From: JBBKWU01 sp037969035
GTDB taxonomy: Bacteria > Pseudomonadota > Alphaproteobacteria > Micavibrionales > Micavibrionaceae
Assembly (NCBI GenBank): GCA_037969035.1
Contig: JBBKWU010000021.1
Location: 1 to 64,000 of the forward strand
Length of the DNA: 64,000 bases
Direction of reading: 5' to 3'
Numbering within the stretch: position 1 is the stretch's first letter; every line of letters begins with the position of its first letter. The position numbers and the translations under genes were made by a program. Of this stretch, positions 1 through 7,317 are shown piece by piece. Below the pieces are notes generated by a model. That model made no database searches. It was not told the origin of the DNA and worked only from the letters and a program-made list of their open reading frames with translations.

Positions 1-41
1 TTAATAATTTGTTCCGCTGTGTAACGTTTGCCTCGGCTCAT
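1..41 (-). CDS. IS3-family transposase OrfA, N-terminal fragment
   Basis: The minus-strand ATG at 41 opens MSRGKRYTAEQII and then runs off the window edge. This basic start followed by a T-x-E-Q-I-I motif is typical of the helix-turn-helix OrfA subunit of IS3-family transposases, which binds the element ends and is usually fused to the DDE OrfB by frameshifting. A GGAAGGAG ribosome binding site lies just upstream, so initiation looks intact. Whether the rest is intact is unknown. Confidence 0.65.
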   Translation of the reverse strand, partial: MSRGKRYTAEQII

Positions 42-119
42 AATATGTCTCCTTCCATAAAGACTTTATAAAACCAAAAACTAACTTAATAAATGGACCT
101 ATTTTAGGGGAGCAGGTCA
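1..119 (-). mobile_element. IS3-family insertion sequence, terminal fragment (continues left of the window)
   Basis: Read on the minus strand, the element begins at 119 with TGACCTGCTCCCC, a TG-initiated terminal repeat start of the kind found in many IS3-family elements. About 75 bases inside comes a strong ribosome binding site (GGAAGGAG) and an ATG opening a peptide that resembles IS3 OrfA. Only the promoter-side end lies in the window, so the second inverted repeat, the OrfB part and the target duplication cannot be seen. The family is inferred from the repeat plus the OrfA start. The exact IS group is not resolved. Confidence 0.65.
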
Positions 120-175
120 CCAATGCGTAAAAATCATAAATAAGATTAAATGATAGTGAGGAACTACCCGTAATA

Positions 176-652
176 TTACGCGGGAATTTTGGGTTTGTTC
201 TTATGCTGCGCCACGATTTTTGCCCACTCTGCGGCTTCTTGATCGGTTTGAACATCTGCGGCTGGTTTTGTTTGTGGTCGCTCCAACACTTCGAGATCCA
301 ACTCAATGCCATCATCATCCCACTCCGACGCAGCAGGCTCTTCGTTCACGGGTGGTTTTCCATGGCGTTCATCTTCGGGATATTGGCTGTGTAGATACGC
401 CGTTGTCAGAGTAACTGTTTTTGCCAGCGTTTGGATTTTTTCATCACTCATGCCGATCAACGCTTGATTGGCCACGCGATAAACCCAGCTATTACAATCT
501 TGATCGTTAAGTCCTTCATAGACAGGCGCGTTTACTTCCGCCAATTTGCGGTCAAAAATAACGGTGTCGCCTTCTTTGGCTTGATCGCGGAAAAAATCAC
601 GCAAACGCGAAAGCTGCACCGAATTCCATGAATCTATTTTGAACTGTGTCAT
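176..652 (-). CDS. hypothetical acidic protein, 158 aa
   Basis: I do not recognise this protein. The start was placed at the ATG at 652 because an AGGAG-type ribosome binding site lies about 10 bases upstream; an ATG ten codons earlier has none. The first 95 residues look folded (mixed helix and strand, with the tryptophan-containing start MTQFKIDSWNSVQ). The rest is acidic and proline-rich (a patch with WDDDGIELDLE) and ends in a lysine-rich tail, so it is probably disordered. No signal peptide or membrane segment is seen. It stands alone between the IS end and the tadE/tadG genes, with its stop 57 bases from the IS terminus. Confidence 0.6.
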   Translation of the reverse strand: MTQFKIDSWNSVQLSRLRDFFRDQAKEGDTVIFDRKLAEVNAPVYEGLNDQDCNSWVYRVANQALIGMSDEKIQTLAKTVTLTTAYLHSQYPEDERHGKPPVNEEPAASEWDDDGIELDLEVLERPQTKPAADVQTDQEAAEWAKIVAQHKNKPKIPA

Positions 653-755
653 TCTATTATCGCTCTCCTGAACTGTTCTCATAATATCAAAATCAGAAGA
701 AAATAGCTATCTTTCATGTATCAGATTATATAAAGAGAGTAATAAACAGCATGGA

Positions 756-1172
756 TTACTCCCAAGACATGGGAAATCTGGATTCAGCACGTAAATTAAT
801 TGTTGACCATGAGTCAGGCAAAAAAGTAAGAACAATCGGGCTGAAAGAATAAACGCCGCTTACTTCTAAAATATTCACGCCTGAATAGTCAGTAAAGATC
901 ACATCAATATCGGCGCGATCAGATTCTAACATCATATTGGGCATGCTATCGCGGATTGTATCTTCGATTTCTTCGGCGGTGATATCTTCGCTAATCAATG
1001 CGCGGCGGGTTGTGTCTTCGATTGTATATTGAAAGGCATTCCAAGTCATAAACATACGTCCACATTCAAATATCCCAAATACCAGCGCCAAAAATCCAAA
1101 AGCGATCAAGGAAAACTCGACAGCTGTCGTGCCTTCTTCACATTTCAGAAATTTTGCCAGCATTTTGTGCAT
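756..1172 (-). CDS. TadE-like pseudopilin, 138 aa
   Basis: This is a TadE-family minor pseudopilin of the Flp/Tad pilus type. The N-terminus has the family signature of a short basic stretch, then EGTTAVEFSLIAFGFLALVFGIFE, i.e. a G/A-x-x-A-V-E-F motif (residues about 14-19) running into one transmembrane helix (about 17-38). After it comes a soluble domain with the usual W-N-A and T-R-R-A spacing. The family residue Glu5 of the mature helix is present. It is the last gene of a three-gene minus-strand run, 13 bases after the second TadE-like gene. An AGAGGA ribosome binding site precedes the ATG. No tad motor, secretin or prepilin peptidase gene is in the window. Confidence 0.8.
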   Translation of the reverse strand: MHKMLAKFLKCEEGTTAVEFSLIAFGFLALVFGIFECGRMFMTWNAFQYTIEDTTRRALISEDITAEEIEDTIRDSMPNMMLESDRADIDVIFTDYSGVNILEVSGVYSFSPIVLTFLPDSWSTINLRAESRFPMSWE

Positions 1173-1185
1173 TTACTTCATTCCT

Positions 1186-1671
1186 CTATTGAATTTGCAG
1201 TCTTGCACTACCGGATAATGGCAATCTGTCTGGTAACCCTGGGTAAGGGAACACCGTATCAACCGTCATATTCAAGTCCACCAAGAAGTATTGACGCATG
1301 TATGTATCCGTATCATCTTCATCGGCTTGGCACGTGCCGTCATCACAATCTACAACCGCGCCACCCGAACACTCGCACACAAACGCAGTTTGTAAATCGA
1401 GCGTCTCCATCGACGCATCCGAGACATTGAAGTTAGCGAGTAGAATAATGTCGTCTTCTAGATCATCCACATCACCACCTTGGTTCACGTACTCAGCAGC
1501 GGCGCGCGCCGTATTTTCAAGGCGCATTTTTTTATTCATGAATGTCCCGAAATCATAAAGCCCAATCAACAGCAGCAATAAAATTGGTGCCATCAACGAA
1601 AACTCAACCGCAGCAATCCCGCTACGGTTAAGAAAATATGATTTATATAATTTCAACAATTTTTCTTTCAC
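1186..1671 (-). CDS. TadE-like pseudopilin, 161 aa
   Basis: This second TadE-family protein has a lysine-rich N-terminus, then RSGIAAVEFSLMAPILLLLLIGLYDFG. That is the TadE prepilin-like motif (A-V-E-F) inside the single membrane helix (residues about 18-42). It is followed by an E-N-T-A-R-A-A-A-E-Y segment typical of TadE/TadG pseudopilins. The C-terminal half carries a cysteine-rich stretch (about four Cys between residues 105 and 128), unusual for TadE and suggesting disulfides in the exported domain. It lies 2 bases downstream of the TadG-like gene, so the three genes very probably form one transcript. Confidence 0.8.
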   Translation of the reverse strand: MKEKLLKLYKSYFLNRSGIAAVEFSLMAPILLLLLIGLYDFGTFMNKKMRLENTARAAAEYVNQGGDVDDLEDDIILLANFNVSDASMETLDLQTAFVCECSGGAVVDCDDGTCQADEDDTDTYMRQYFLVDLNMTVDTVFPYPGLPDRLPLSGSARLQIQ

Positions 1672-1673
1672 TC

Positions 1674-2960
1674 TTATAGAACCAACTTAATGCTGATTTC
1701 ACCGATATCTTTGGCCGCAGAACCATCACATTCATTGCCAATATACGGATTACCGTGCAATTCAATTCTTTTAGCAATTAGTCGTGTACAAGGGTCAGAG
1801 CCTGGGCTGACCGCGCCCGCGTTACCACCAATTCTAAAGCAATCCGAAGGAACGTACACAGCACCATCAAGGATTACAGCACTGCCGCCGACAACCTTGT
1901 TACATTGCGGTGTTTCGGGTGAGTCTCTGTCTTTATAAATGACAACACCTTCCATATCCTCGCCCGCTTCGGGGGCGGTTAATGTAATATCTTTGTTGCC
2001 TGAAATGTCCATGCTGCCTGTATCATTCACATCATCGGCACATGTTAGAATAATTGATACATTTTCACCAATAATATCCCCGTTGCCGCTTACTTGGAAA
2101 TCACCACAATCCATGATGTAAACACCAGGGTCCATCTCCACGGTTCCGTTACCGCGGATATTTAACCCGCCACAATAAACTCCCGGAGAAAGCGACGCAT
2201 TACCGTTCACGCGTTTGTTATTATAATCGCAACCAGCGTAATCAGGAACACCAAGCTTTTTATAGGGGTCGGGAATAGTGCTAGAATTTGTTTCCAGCGT
2301 GTCATATTCCAGATCAACCGAACCTGTTATATCCATATCACCCACAATATGGAGATCAGCGATATCAATATCGACATTACCCGAAACATCCAGCGCAGAG
2401 TCACTATTCGAGTTCACAGCAATGCCGCACATTTCAGCAACCAAATCCACATTACCGACCGCCGTAACTGCGCCATCCGCTGTCGGATCAAGTGCTAAAA
2501 AGCAATAATTGCCCGTGGGCACAATCACAACCGTTGCTGCCGCCGCATTGGTGTAAACATCACCACGAAAAACCGCGCGTGAGAAATAAAGATTTTCTTC
2601 CTGTGACACTGTCACCGTAATTTGATCAAATCCGTTCTCATTTTCGACAAATTCAATGTTCAAATTCCCTGTCGAGGGGTCAAAACCATTTTTCATGGCT
2701 TCTTTATAGGCAGCATATTCAGGATAATTTGTATATTCTTGTTCAATATCTTCTTCGAAATCTATTTCATCCAGATCCGCGTCATCATAATTGTTGGCAA
2801 CTTCCCAAGCAGCCGCAATCGCCGCTGCATCCGCCGCAGATTGCAAATCACGTTTATTCATAACCCACATGCTGACGTCAACGCCAAAGCCTGTCATGCC
2901 GATGAGTAACGGCAACATAATCGCTGTCATCGGAATAATAGAACCGCATGTTTCCCGCAA
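1674..2960 (-). CDS. TadG-like exported protein, about 428 aa, start uncertain
   Basis: This belongs to the TadG family of Flp pilus assembly. An N-terminal membrane helix (IIPMTAIMLPLLIGMTGFG) is followed by the D-x-x-x-W-x-x-x-K-R-D-L-Q-x-A-A-D-A-A-A-I-A-A-A helix shared by TadG proteins. From about residue 170 the sequence contains repeated short N-x-D, S-G-N and G-N-x-x units (for example SGNVDIDIADLHI and SGNGDIIGENVSI) that look like a right-handed beta-helix, plus several cysteines. The start listed is a TTG with no good ribosome binding site. The frame stays open for about 17 more codons to a TAG with no ATG or GTG, so the true N-terminus is unresolved. First gene of the tadG-tadE-tadE run. 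Confidence 0.75.
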   Translation of the reverse strand: MRETCGSIIPMTAIMLPLLIGMTGFGVDVSMWVMNKRDLQSAADAAAIAAAWEVANNYDDADLDEIDFEEDIEQEYTNYPEYAAYKEAMKNGFDPSTGNLNIEFVENENGFDQITVTVSQEENLYFSRAVFRGDVYTNAAAATVVIVPTGNYCFLALDPTADGAVTAVGNVDLVAEMCGIAVNSNSDSALDVSGNVDIDIADLHIVGDMDITGSVDLEYDTLETNSSTIPDPYKKLGVPDYAGCDYNNKRVNGNASLSPGVYCGGLNIRGNGTVEMDPGVYIMDCGDFQVSGNGDIIGENVSIILTCADDVNDTGSMDISGNKDITLTAPEAGEDMEGVVIYKDRDSPETPQCNKVVGGSAVILDGAVYVPSDCFRIGGNAGAVSPGSDPCTRLIAKRIELHGNPYIGNECDGSAAKDIGEISIKLVL

Positions 2961-3157
2961 ATAACGACAGAATTTTGAATATGCTGAATAAATAATTTTA
3001 GACCCCCAGTCCTAGAATATCACCCATAACAGTTTATTGTAATACAAAACCCGTTAAATATCTGAGAACATTAGATAAGATTTTAGATAAATTTTTTACG
3101 TCGGGAGGGGGGATAACCCGTCTACATTCATTTATTTATGGTGGCTTTCGGAACAAT

Positions 3158-3233
3158 TGGTAGCGGAGGGCAGATTTGAACTGCCGACACATGGATTATG
3201 ATTCCACTGCTCTAACCCCTGAGCTACACCGCC
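3158..3233 (-). tRNA. tRNA-Met (CAT anticodon)
   Basis: Read on the minus strand, the 76-base gene folds as a cloverleaf. The acceptor strand is GGCGGTG against CTCCGCT. The D-arm is AGCTCAGGGGTTAGAGC. The anticodon stem GTGGA/TCCAT closes the 7-base loop ATCATAA with anticodon CAT, and the T-arm is GGCAG-TTCAAAT-CTGCC. An A discriminator and an encoded CCA end the gene. The overall sequence matches elongator tRNA-Met. A CAT anticodon could also be the lysidine-modified tRNA-Ile2, but the acceptor and loop sequence favour Met. Confidence 0.92.
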
Positions 3234-3407
3234 ATAACCAATTCAGAAGCGATGTTATCGCTTTTTTTGGCAATGCTTGTCAAGACTTTCCTTGTCAAAC
3301 CCATACGTTTTTATAGGCCGTAGACAGGTCAAAAGCAACGGAACTTATCTGTTCTTTATTCGTTGGACTTTGTGTATCAAGCCAATAATTTAAAAGGAGT
3401 AGAAAAA

Positions 3408-3551
3408 ATGAAAGCTTTAATACTTATAACAGCACTTACATCCATGACCATCCTGAGTGCTTGCACGGGGCGTGAAGTGGCAACAGGTGCCGCAGCCGGT
3501 GTCGGTGGTTACGTCCTTGGCCGTCATGTAGAAGACAACAAGCACGATTAG
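3408..3551 (+). CDS. small lipoprotein with glycine-zipper motif, 47 aa
   Basis: A short exported lipoprotein. The signal peptide ends in the lipobox L-S-A-C with the lipidated Cys at residue 19. It is followed by a glycine-zipper-like stretch (GREVATGAAAGVGGYVLG) and a polar tail. The start is the ATG at 3408 because AAGGAG sits 7 bases upstream; an in-frame ATG 15 codons earlier has no ribosome binding site and would spoil the signal peptide. Glycine-zipper lipoproteins of this size are common in proteobacteria, but their roles are mostly unknown. Convergent with mrp. Confidence 0.75.
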   Translation: MKALILITALTSMTILSACTGREVATGAAAGVGGYVLGRHVEDNKHD

Positions 3552-3576
3552 ACGGCAAGCGCGATCATAAAATTAT

Positions 3577-4608
3577 TTAACGTGATTTTGCGGCGCGGTC
3601 ATTCGTTTCCGTGCTGCAAATTACATCCACTATATGGGCAAAAATCCCGTTATCAATTGTGCCCGCGAACGGCTTACCCGCATCCGAGCATTCACGAATG
3701 GCACGGTTCAACGGTATCGCGCCTAAGAACGGGACATCCTGTTTTGCGGCCTCATCCTTTGCGCCATCATGGCCGAAGATATGATCTTCGTTGCCGCAAG
3801 ACTCGCATTGATAGTAGCTCATATTCTCGATCAAACCTAAAATCGGCACATTGACCTTGCGGAACATCTCGATGCCTTTGCGGGCATCCAAAAGGGCTAT
3901 ATCTTGCGGTGTGGACACGATGACAGCACCCGCCATATTAACCTTTTGCGCCATGGTGAGTTGCGCGTCGCCCGTACCAGGGGGCATATCAACGATTAAA
4001 AAATCAAGCACGCCCCAATGCACATCTTCCAAAAACTGACGAATAGCGGATTGGATCATCGGACCGCGCCAAATCATCGGCTCGGCTTCCCCAACCAAAA
4101 ACCCCATCGACATGACTTTGAGACCGTAGGCTTCAAGCGGCTCTAGCTTGCCGTCTTTTAATTCTGGTTTTGCACCCTCTAGCCCTGCCATACGGTGGAT
4201 GGACGGGCCGTAAATATCAGCATCCATCAAGCCTGTTTTGTATCCTGCTTTTGACAAAGCGACAGCCAAATTAAGTGCCACAGTGGATTTTCCCACACCG
4301 CCTTTGCCCGAGGCCACAGCAATAATTTTACCAACATCAGGTGGATTAAGAAGAACTTGCGGCTTTTTGCGCGCATCTTCTTTTTCGGCGGTTAAAATAG
4401 CGGTTACTTTTGTAATCCCTGCCACAGCGCGTGCGGCTTTTTCCGCAGCTTGGCGCAATGTTTCCATTTCGCCACCCAATGCAGGGTCAACATGCAGTGA
4501 AAACAAAGCATGTCCATTTTGCACCTGTACGCCACTGACACGCGCCTTCCCGTCAATGGCGGCGGAAAGTTTGGCTTCAAGCTCAATTTTTAACGGATCA
4601 TCACTCAT
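3577..4608 (-). CDS. mrp: Mrp/ApbC-type Fe-S cluster carrier ATPase
   Basis: A 343-residue Mrp/NBP35-family protein that binds and delivers Fe-S clusters to apoproteins in the cytoplasm. An N-terminal DUF59-like domain (about 1-85) precedes the P-loop domain. The deviant Walker A GKGGVGKST is at about residues 101-109, with conserved DADIYGPSIH, MPPGTGD and NMSYY motifs after it. A C-x-x-C pair (QCESC, about residue 275) is the expected cluster-binding site. Full length for the family. It is divergent from hflK, so the roughly 90 bases between them carry both promoters. Confidence 0.93.
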   Translation of the reverse strand: MSDDPLKIELEAKLSAAIDGKARVSGVQVQNGHALFSLHVDPALGGEMETLRQAAEKAARAVAGITKVTAILTAEKEDARKKPQVLLNPPDVGKIIAVASGKGGVGKSTVALNLAVALSKAGYKTGLMDADIYGPSIHRMAGLEGAKPELKDGKLEPLEAYGLKVMSMGFLVGEAEPMIWRGPMIQSAIRQFLEDVHWGVLDFLIVDMPPGTGDAQLTMAQKVNMAGAVIVSTPQDIALLDARKGIEMFRKVNVPILGLIENMSYYQCESCGNEDHIFGHDGAKDEAAKQDVPFLGAIPLNRAIRECSDAGKPFAGTIDNGIFAHIVDVICSTETNDRAAKSR

Positions 4609-4698
4609 GAAAAACTATAGTTTCTGTTGCCTTCTCTGTGAAAAAATATATTGTTACCTACTAGAGATAACAAGCACAAAGCAAGGAAATTATCAAAG

Positions 4699-5904
4699 AT
4701 GGGTAACGACAACGACGACGATAAAGGTAAAAAATCAAACCCATGGGGCAGCAATAAAAACGAAGGTGGTGGTAACCCTTGGGGTCATCACGGTGGCAGT
4801 CACAACAATGGCGGCGGTCAACCGCCCGATCTTGACGATATATTACGCCGCGCCCAAGATAATTTAAAAAGCATTTTTCCGAACGGCTTTGGTAACGGTA
4901 AACTGATCGCGCTTGGCGTTGTTGGTATCGCAGCACTTTGGTTTGCTAGCGGTTTTTACATCATCAATCCGGGCGAGCACGGTGTTATTCAACGCTTTGG
5001 TGCGGCAGAACGCACACAAACATCCGAAGGTCTTGGTTATCGCTTTCCTTACCCGATCGAGCAGCTATCTAAAGTGAAGGTCAATGAAATTCGCCGCATG
5101 AATATCGGCTTTGTCGAACGTTCAACAGCACGCGCCAGCACAGGCGGCGGCATCACAGACATTGCCGAAGAAAGCCAAATGCTGACATCTGATCGTAACA
5201 TTGTTGATTTGGATATGGTTATTCAATGGAACATTAAATCTGCCGAAGACTTTTTGTTTGAAATCCAAGATCAAGAAAACACAATCAAGAAAGTCGCCGA
5301 AAGCGCCATCCGTGAAGTCGTCGGACAAACCAATATGTTCCCGATTATCACGACAGAGCGTGCTTCGGTTGCTGATCGTACCAAAGAAATCATTCAAAAA
5401 AATCTGGATGAATATCATTCAGGCGTCAACGTAACGCAGGTTCTTATCCAACAGGCCGAAGTTCACCCAGACGTACAAGCAGCCTTCCAAGACGTACAAT
5501 CTGCAAAACAAGATGCCGATGATGTGCAAAACCGTGCTGAGGCTTATCGCGAAGATATCCTACCAAAAGCGCGCGGTGCTGCCATTCAAATGGTACAGGA
5601 AGCGCAAGGTTACGAACAATCTGTGACAGCCCGTGCAAACGGTGATGCGGATCGCTTTAACTCAGTTTACGATGCTTATAAAACAGGCAAGGACGTAACG
5701 CGCCAACGTATGTATCTAGAAACAATGGAAGATGTTTTGAGCAACGCACAGAAAATCATTCTTGATGGAAATGGCGGCGGCGGTGACGTTGTGCCTTATC
5801 TACCGTTGAATGAATTACAACCTGCAGCAGGAACTTCATCCAAAACACAAGGTGCCGCTGACGGTGCGTCTTCCTATATGAATAACAAAAGCCCGTATAG
5901 ATAA
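4699..5904 (+). CDS. hflK: HflK, SPFH/band-7 membrane protease modulator
   Basis: HflK pairs with HflC to form the large periplasm-facing cage that encloses and modulates the FtsH protease. The first 45 residues are Gly/Asn/His-rich. A single transmembrane helix spans about 68-88. The band-7 domain then begins with INPGEHGVIQRFG, followed by a long coiled-coil segment (about residues 260-340) and a short C-terminal tail. The ATG at 4699 was chosen because an AAGGAA lies upstream and it gives the usual HflK N-terminus. An earlier in-frame ATG (4651) would add 16 unusual residues. Next gene: hflC, 85 bases on. Confidence 0.93.
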   Translation: MGNDNDDDKGKKSNPWGSNKNEGGGNPWGHHGGSHNNGGGQPPDLDDILRRAQDNLKSIFPNGFGNGKLIALGVVGIAALWFASGFYIINPGEHGVIQRFGAAERTQTSEGLGYRFPYPIEQLSKVKVNEIRRMNIGFVERSTARASTGGGITDIAEESQMLTSDRNIVDLDMVIQWNIKSAEDFLFEIQDQENTIKKVAESAIREVVGQTNMFPIITTERASVADRTKEIIQKNLDEYHSGVNVTQVLIQQAEVHPDVQAAFQDVQSAKQDADDVQNRAEAYREDILPKARGAAIQMVQEAQGYEQSVTARANGDADRFNSVYDAYKTGKDVTRQRMYLETMEDVLSNAQKIILDGNGGGGDVVPYLPLNELQPAAGTSSKTQGAADGASSYMNNKSPYR

Positions 5905-5989
5905 GACATATAGATAAAGCATAAAAACAAAACACAAAACGACTAAGTCTTTCAAAAAGGCCAAAGAACACACAAGCAAGGATAAACCA

Positions 5990-6958
5990 ATGAAACTAAC
6001 CCAAGGTATTTTCTTTATTGCCATCGCCGTTGTTATTGTCGGTGCCAGCATGTCAATCTTCACCGTAGATCAACGCGAGCAAGCGATTGTTCTGCAACTT
6101 GGTCAACCTGTTGGTGATATCAAAAATCCTGGGCTTCATTTCAAAATTCCGTTGGTTCAAGATATTCGTTATTTCGACAAGCGTATTTTGTCTGTGGATC
6201 CTGTGCCTGAGCAAATGGTTATTTCCAGCCGCAGCGGCATCAAAAAATCGGAAGAAAAGAAAGCGGACGACGAGCAAAGCCTTTTGGAAGACAGCTCTTT
6301 CGTACCAAAAATTGAAAATGTCAGCGGTGAGCCCATCATCGTTGATAGCTTCGCACGTTATAAAATCGTTGATCCGCTACAGTTCTTAAAAACACTTGGC
6401 TCGACAACCAATGCCAACCAACGTTTGCAAAGCATTTTATCCGATGCCACCAAAGCCGTTTTGGGTAAAACAACATTGGAAGAACTTCTTTCTGAAGAAC
6501 GTCGCAACGTGATGATGGATATTCAAAAACGCGTGAATAGCGGCATCAAAACAGATCAGCTTGGCATTGAAATTGTTGATGTACGCATCGTACGTGCCGA
6601 CCTAACGCCTGAGTTGCGCCAATCCACCGTGCGCCGTATGATTTCCGAGCTAAAAGAGCGTGCGACCGAAACACGCGCCAAAGGCGAAGAACGCGCGCTT
6701 GAAATCAGCTCAACAGCCGAAAAAGAACGCGCTGTTATTTTGGCCGAAGCCGAGCGTGACTCACAGATAACACGTGGTCAAGGTGACAAAAGAGCCATCA
6801 CAATTTATGCGGATGCCTATAATAAAGACGCTGAATTTTATGATTTCACACGTTCGATGGAGGCATACAAAAATACGTTGGCCACGCCTGATACACGTTT
6901 GATCCTGTCACCAGACAGCGAATTCTTTAAATATTTCGGGCAGAATAAAGACAAATAA
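5990..6958 (+). CDS. hflC: HflC, SPFH/band-7 membrane protease modulator
   Basis: Partner of HflK in the FtsH-HflKC complex. There is an N-terminal membrane helix (about residues 5-24), then the band-7 domain with VDQREQAIVLQLG and the conserved LGKTTLEELLSEER region, and a charged coiled coil (residues about 220-270). An AAGGA ribosome binding site is well spaced from the ATG. Odd point: between the first beta-strands and the IVDS-motif (about residues 80-115) there is a highly charged stretch of roughly 30 residues rich in Lys, Glu and Asp that I do not expect in enterobacterial HflC. It is either a lineage-specific loop or characteristic of this clade. Confidence 0.93.
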   Translation: MKLTQGIFFIAIAVVIVGASMSIFTVDQREQAIVLQLGQPVGDIKNPGLHFKIPLVQDIRYFDKRILSVDPVPEQMVISSRSGIKKSEEKKADDEQSLLEDSSFVPKIENVSGEPIIVDSFARYKIVDPLQFLKTLGSTTNANQRLQSILSDATKAVLGKTTLEELLSEERRNVMMDIQKRVNSGIKTDQLGIEIVDVRIVRADLTPELRQSTVRRMISELKERATETRAKGEERALEISSTAEKERAVILAEAERDSQITRGQGDKRAITIYADAYNKDAEFYDFTRSMEAYKNTLATPDTRLILSPDSEFFKYFGQNKDK

Positions 6959-7013
6959 TCGCCGCAGATTTACCACGTGCGGATAAATGGAACAAAAAGA
7001 GTAGCGCACCACT

Positions 7014-7214
7014 GTGAATGATTTTGTACAATATGTTTTGACTGCTGTTTCATTGGTTTTCGTCATTGAAGGCCTGCTTTACGCACTATTTCCCGATATG
7101 ATCCGCCGCTTTATGGCGCAAGCCATTGCCATGCCAATTGCACGATTACGCCTGTTTGGTTTTGTGATGGCGGCCAGCGGTTTTTCATTCGTCTGGATGA
7201 TGCAATATTTATAA
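7014..7214 (+). CDS. DUF2065 small membrane protein, 66 aa
   Basis: A small inner-membrane protein with two hydrophobic helices (about 7-25 and 45-62) separated by a short basic segment containing P-D-M-I-R-R. This is the DUF2065 pattern (E-G-L-x-Y-A-x-F-P-D at the end of helix 1), a family that regularly follows hflC in proteobacteria, so it may belong to the same membrane quality-control unit. It begins with GTG. The function is not known. Confidence 0.8.
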   Translation: MNDFVQYVLTAVSLVFVIEGLLYALFPDMIRRFMAQAIAMPIARLRLFGFVMAASGFSFVWMMQYL

Positions 7215-7215
7215 C

Positions 7216-7234
7216 CAACCGATCTGATCGGTTG
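7216..7234. promoter_or_regulatory. 19-bp perfect inverted repeat upstream of the Deg protease gene
   Basis: CAACCGATC-T-GATCGGTTG is a perfect 9-1-9 palindrome. It lies immediately after the DUF2065 stop and 84 bases before the protease ATG. It has no T-tract, so it does not look like a terminator; the length and one-base centre are typical of a dimeric repressor or activator site. Which regulator binds is unknown. Confidence 0.4.
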
Positions 7235-7317
7235 ACCCCATCACGATATAGCCCTAATTTATAGGGCATATTTATGGCTCTATTTTTTACTGACGCACTA
7301 TAACGGAGGATCTGGTT

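Noticed and set aside
1..318. 105-residue minus-strand frame at the window edge
   Set aside because: It overlaps the better supported IS end and the 158-residue gene in other frames, and has no protein-like features.
7239..7290. Terminator between DUF2065 and deg
   Set aside because: GCCCTA/TAGGGC can pair, but it is short, interrupted and the following T-run is separated from the stem.
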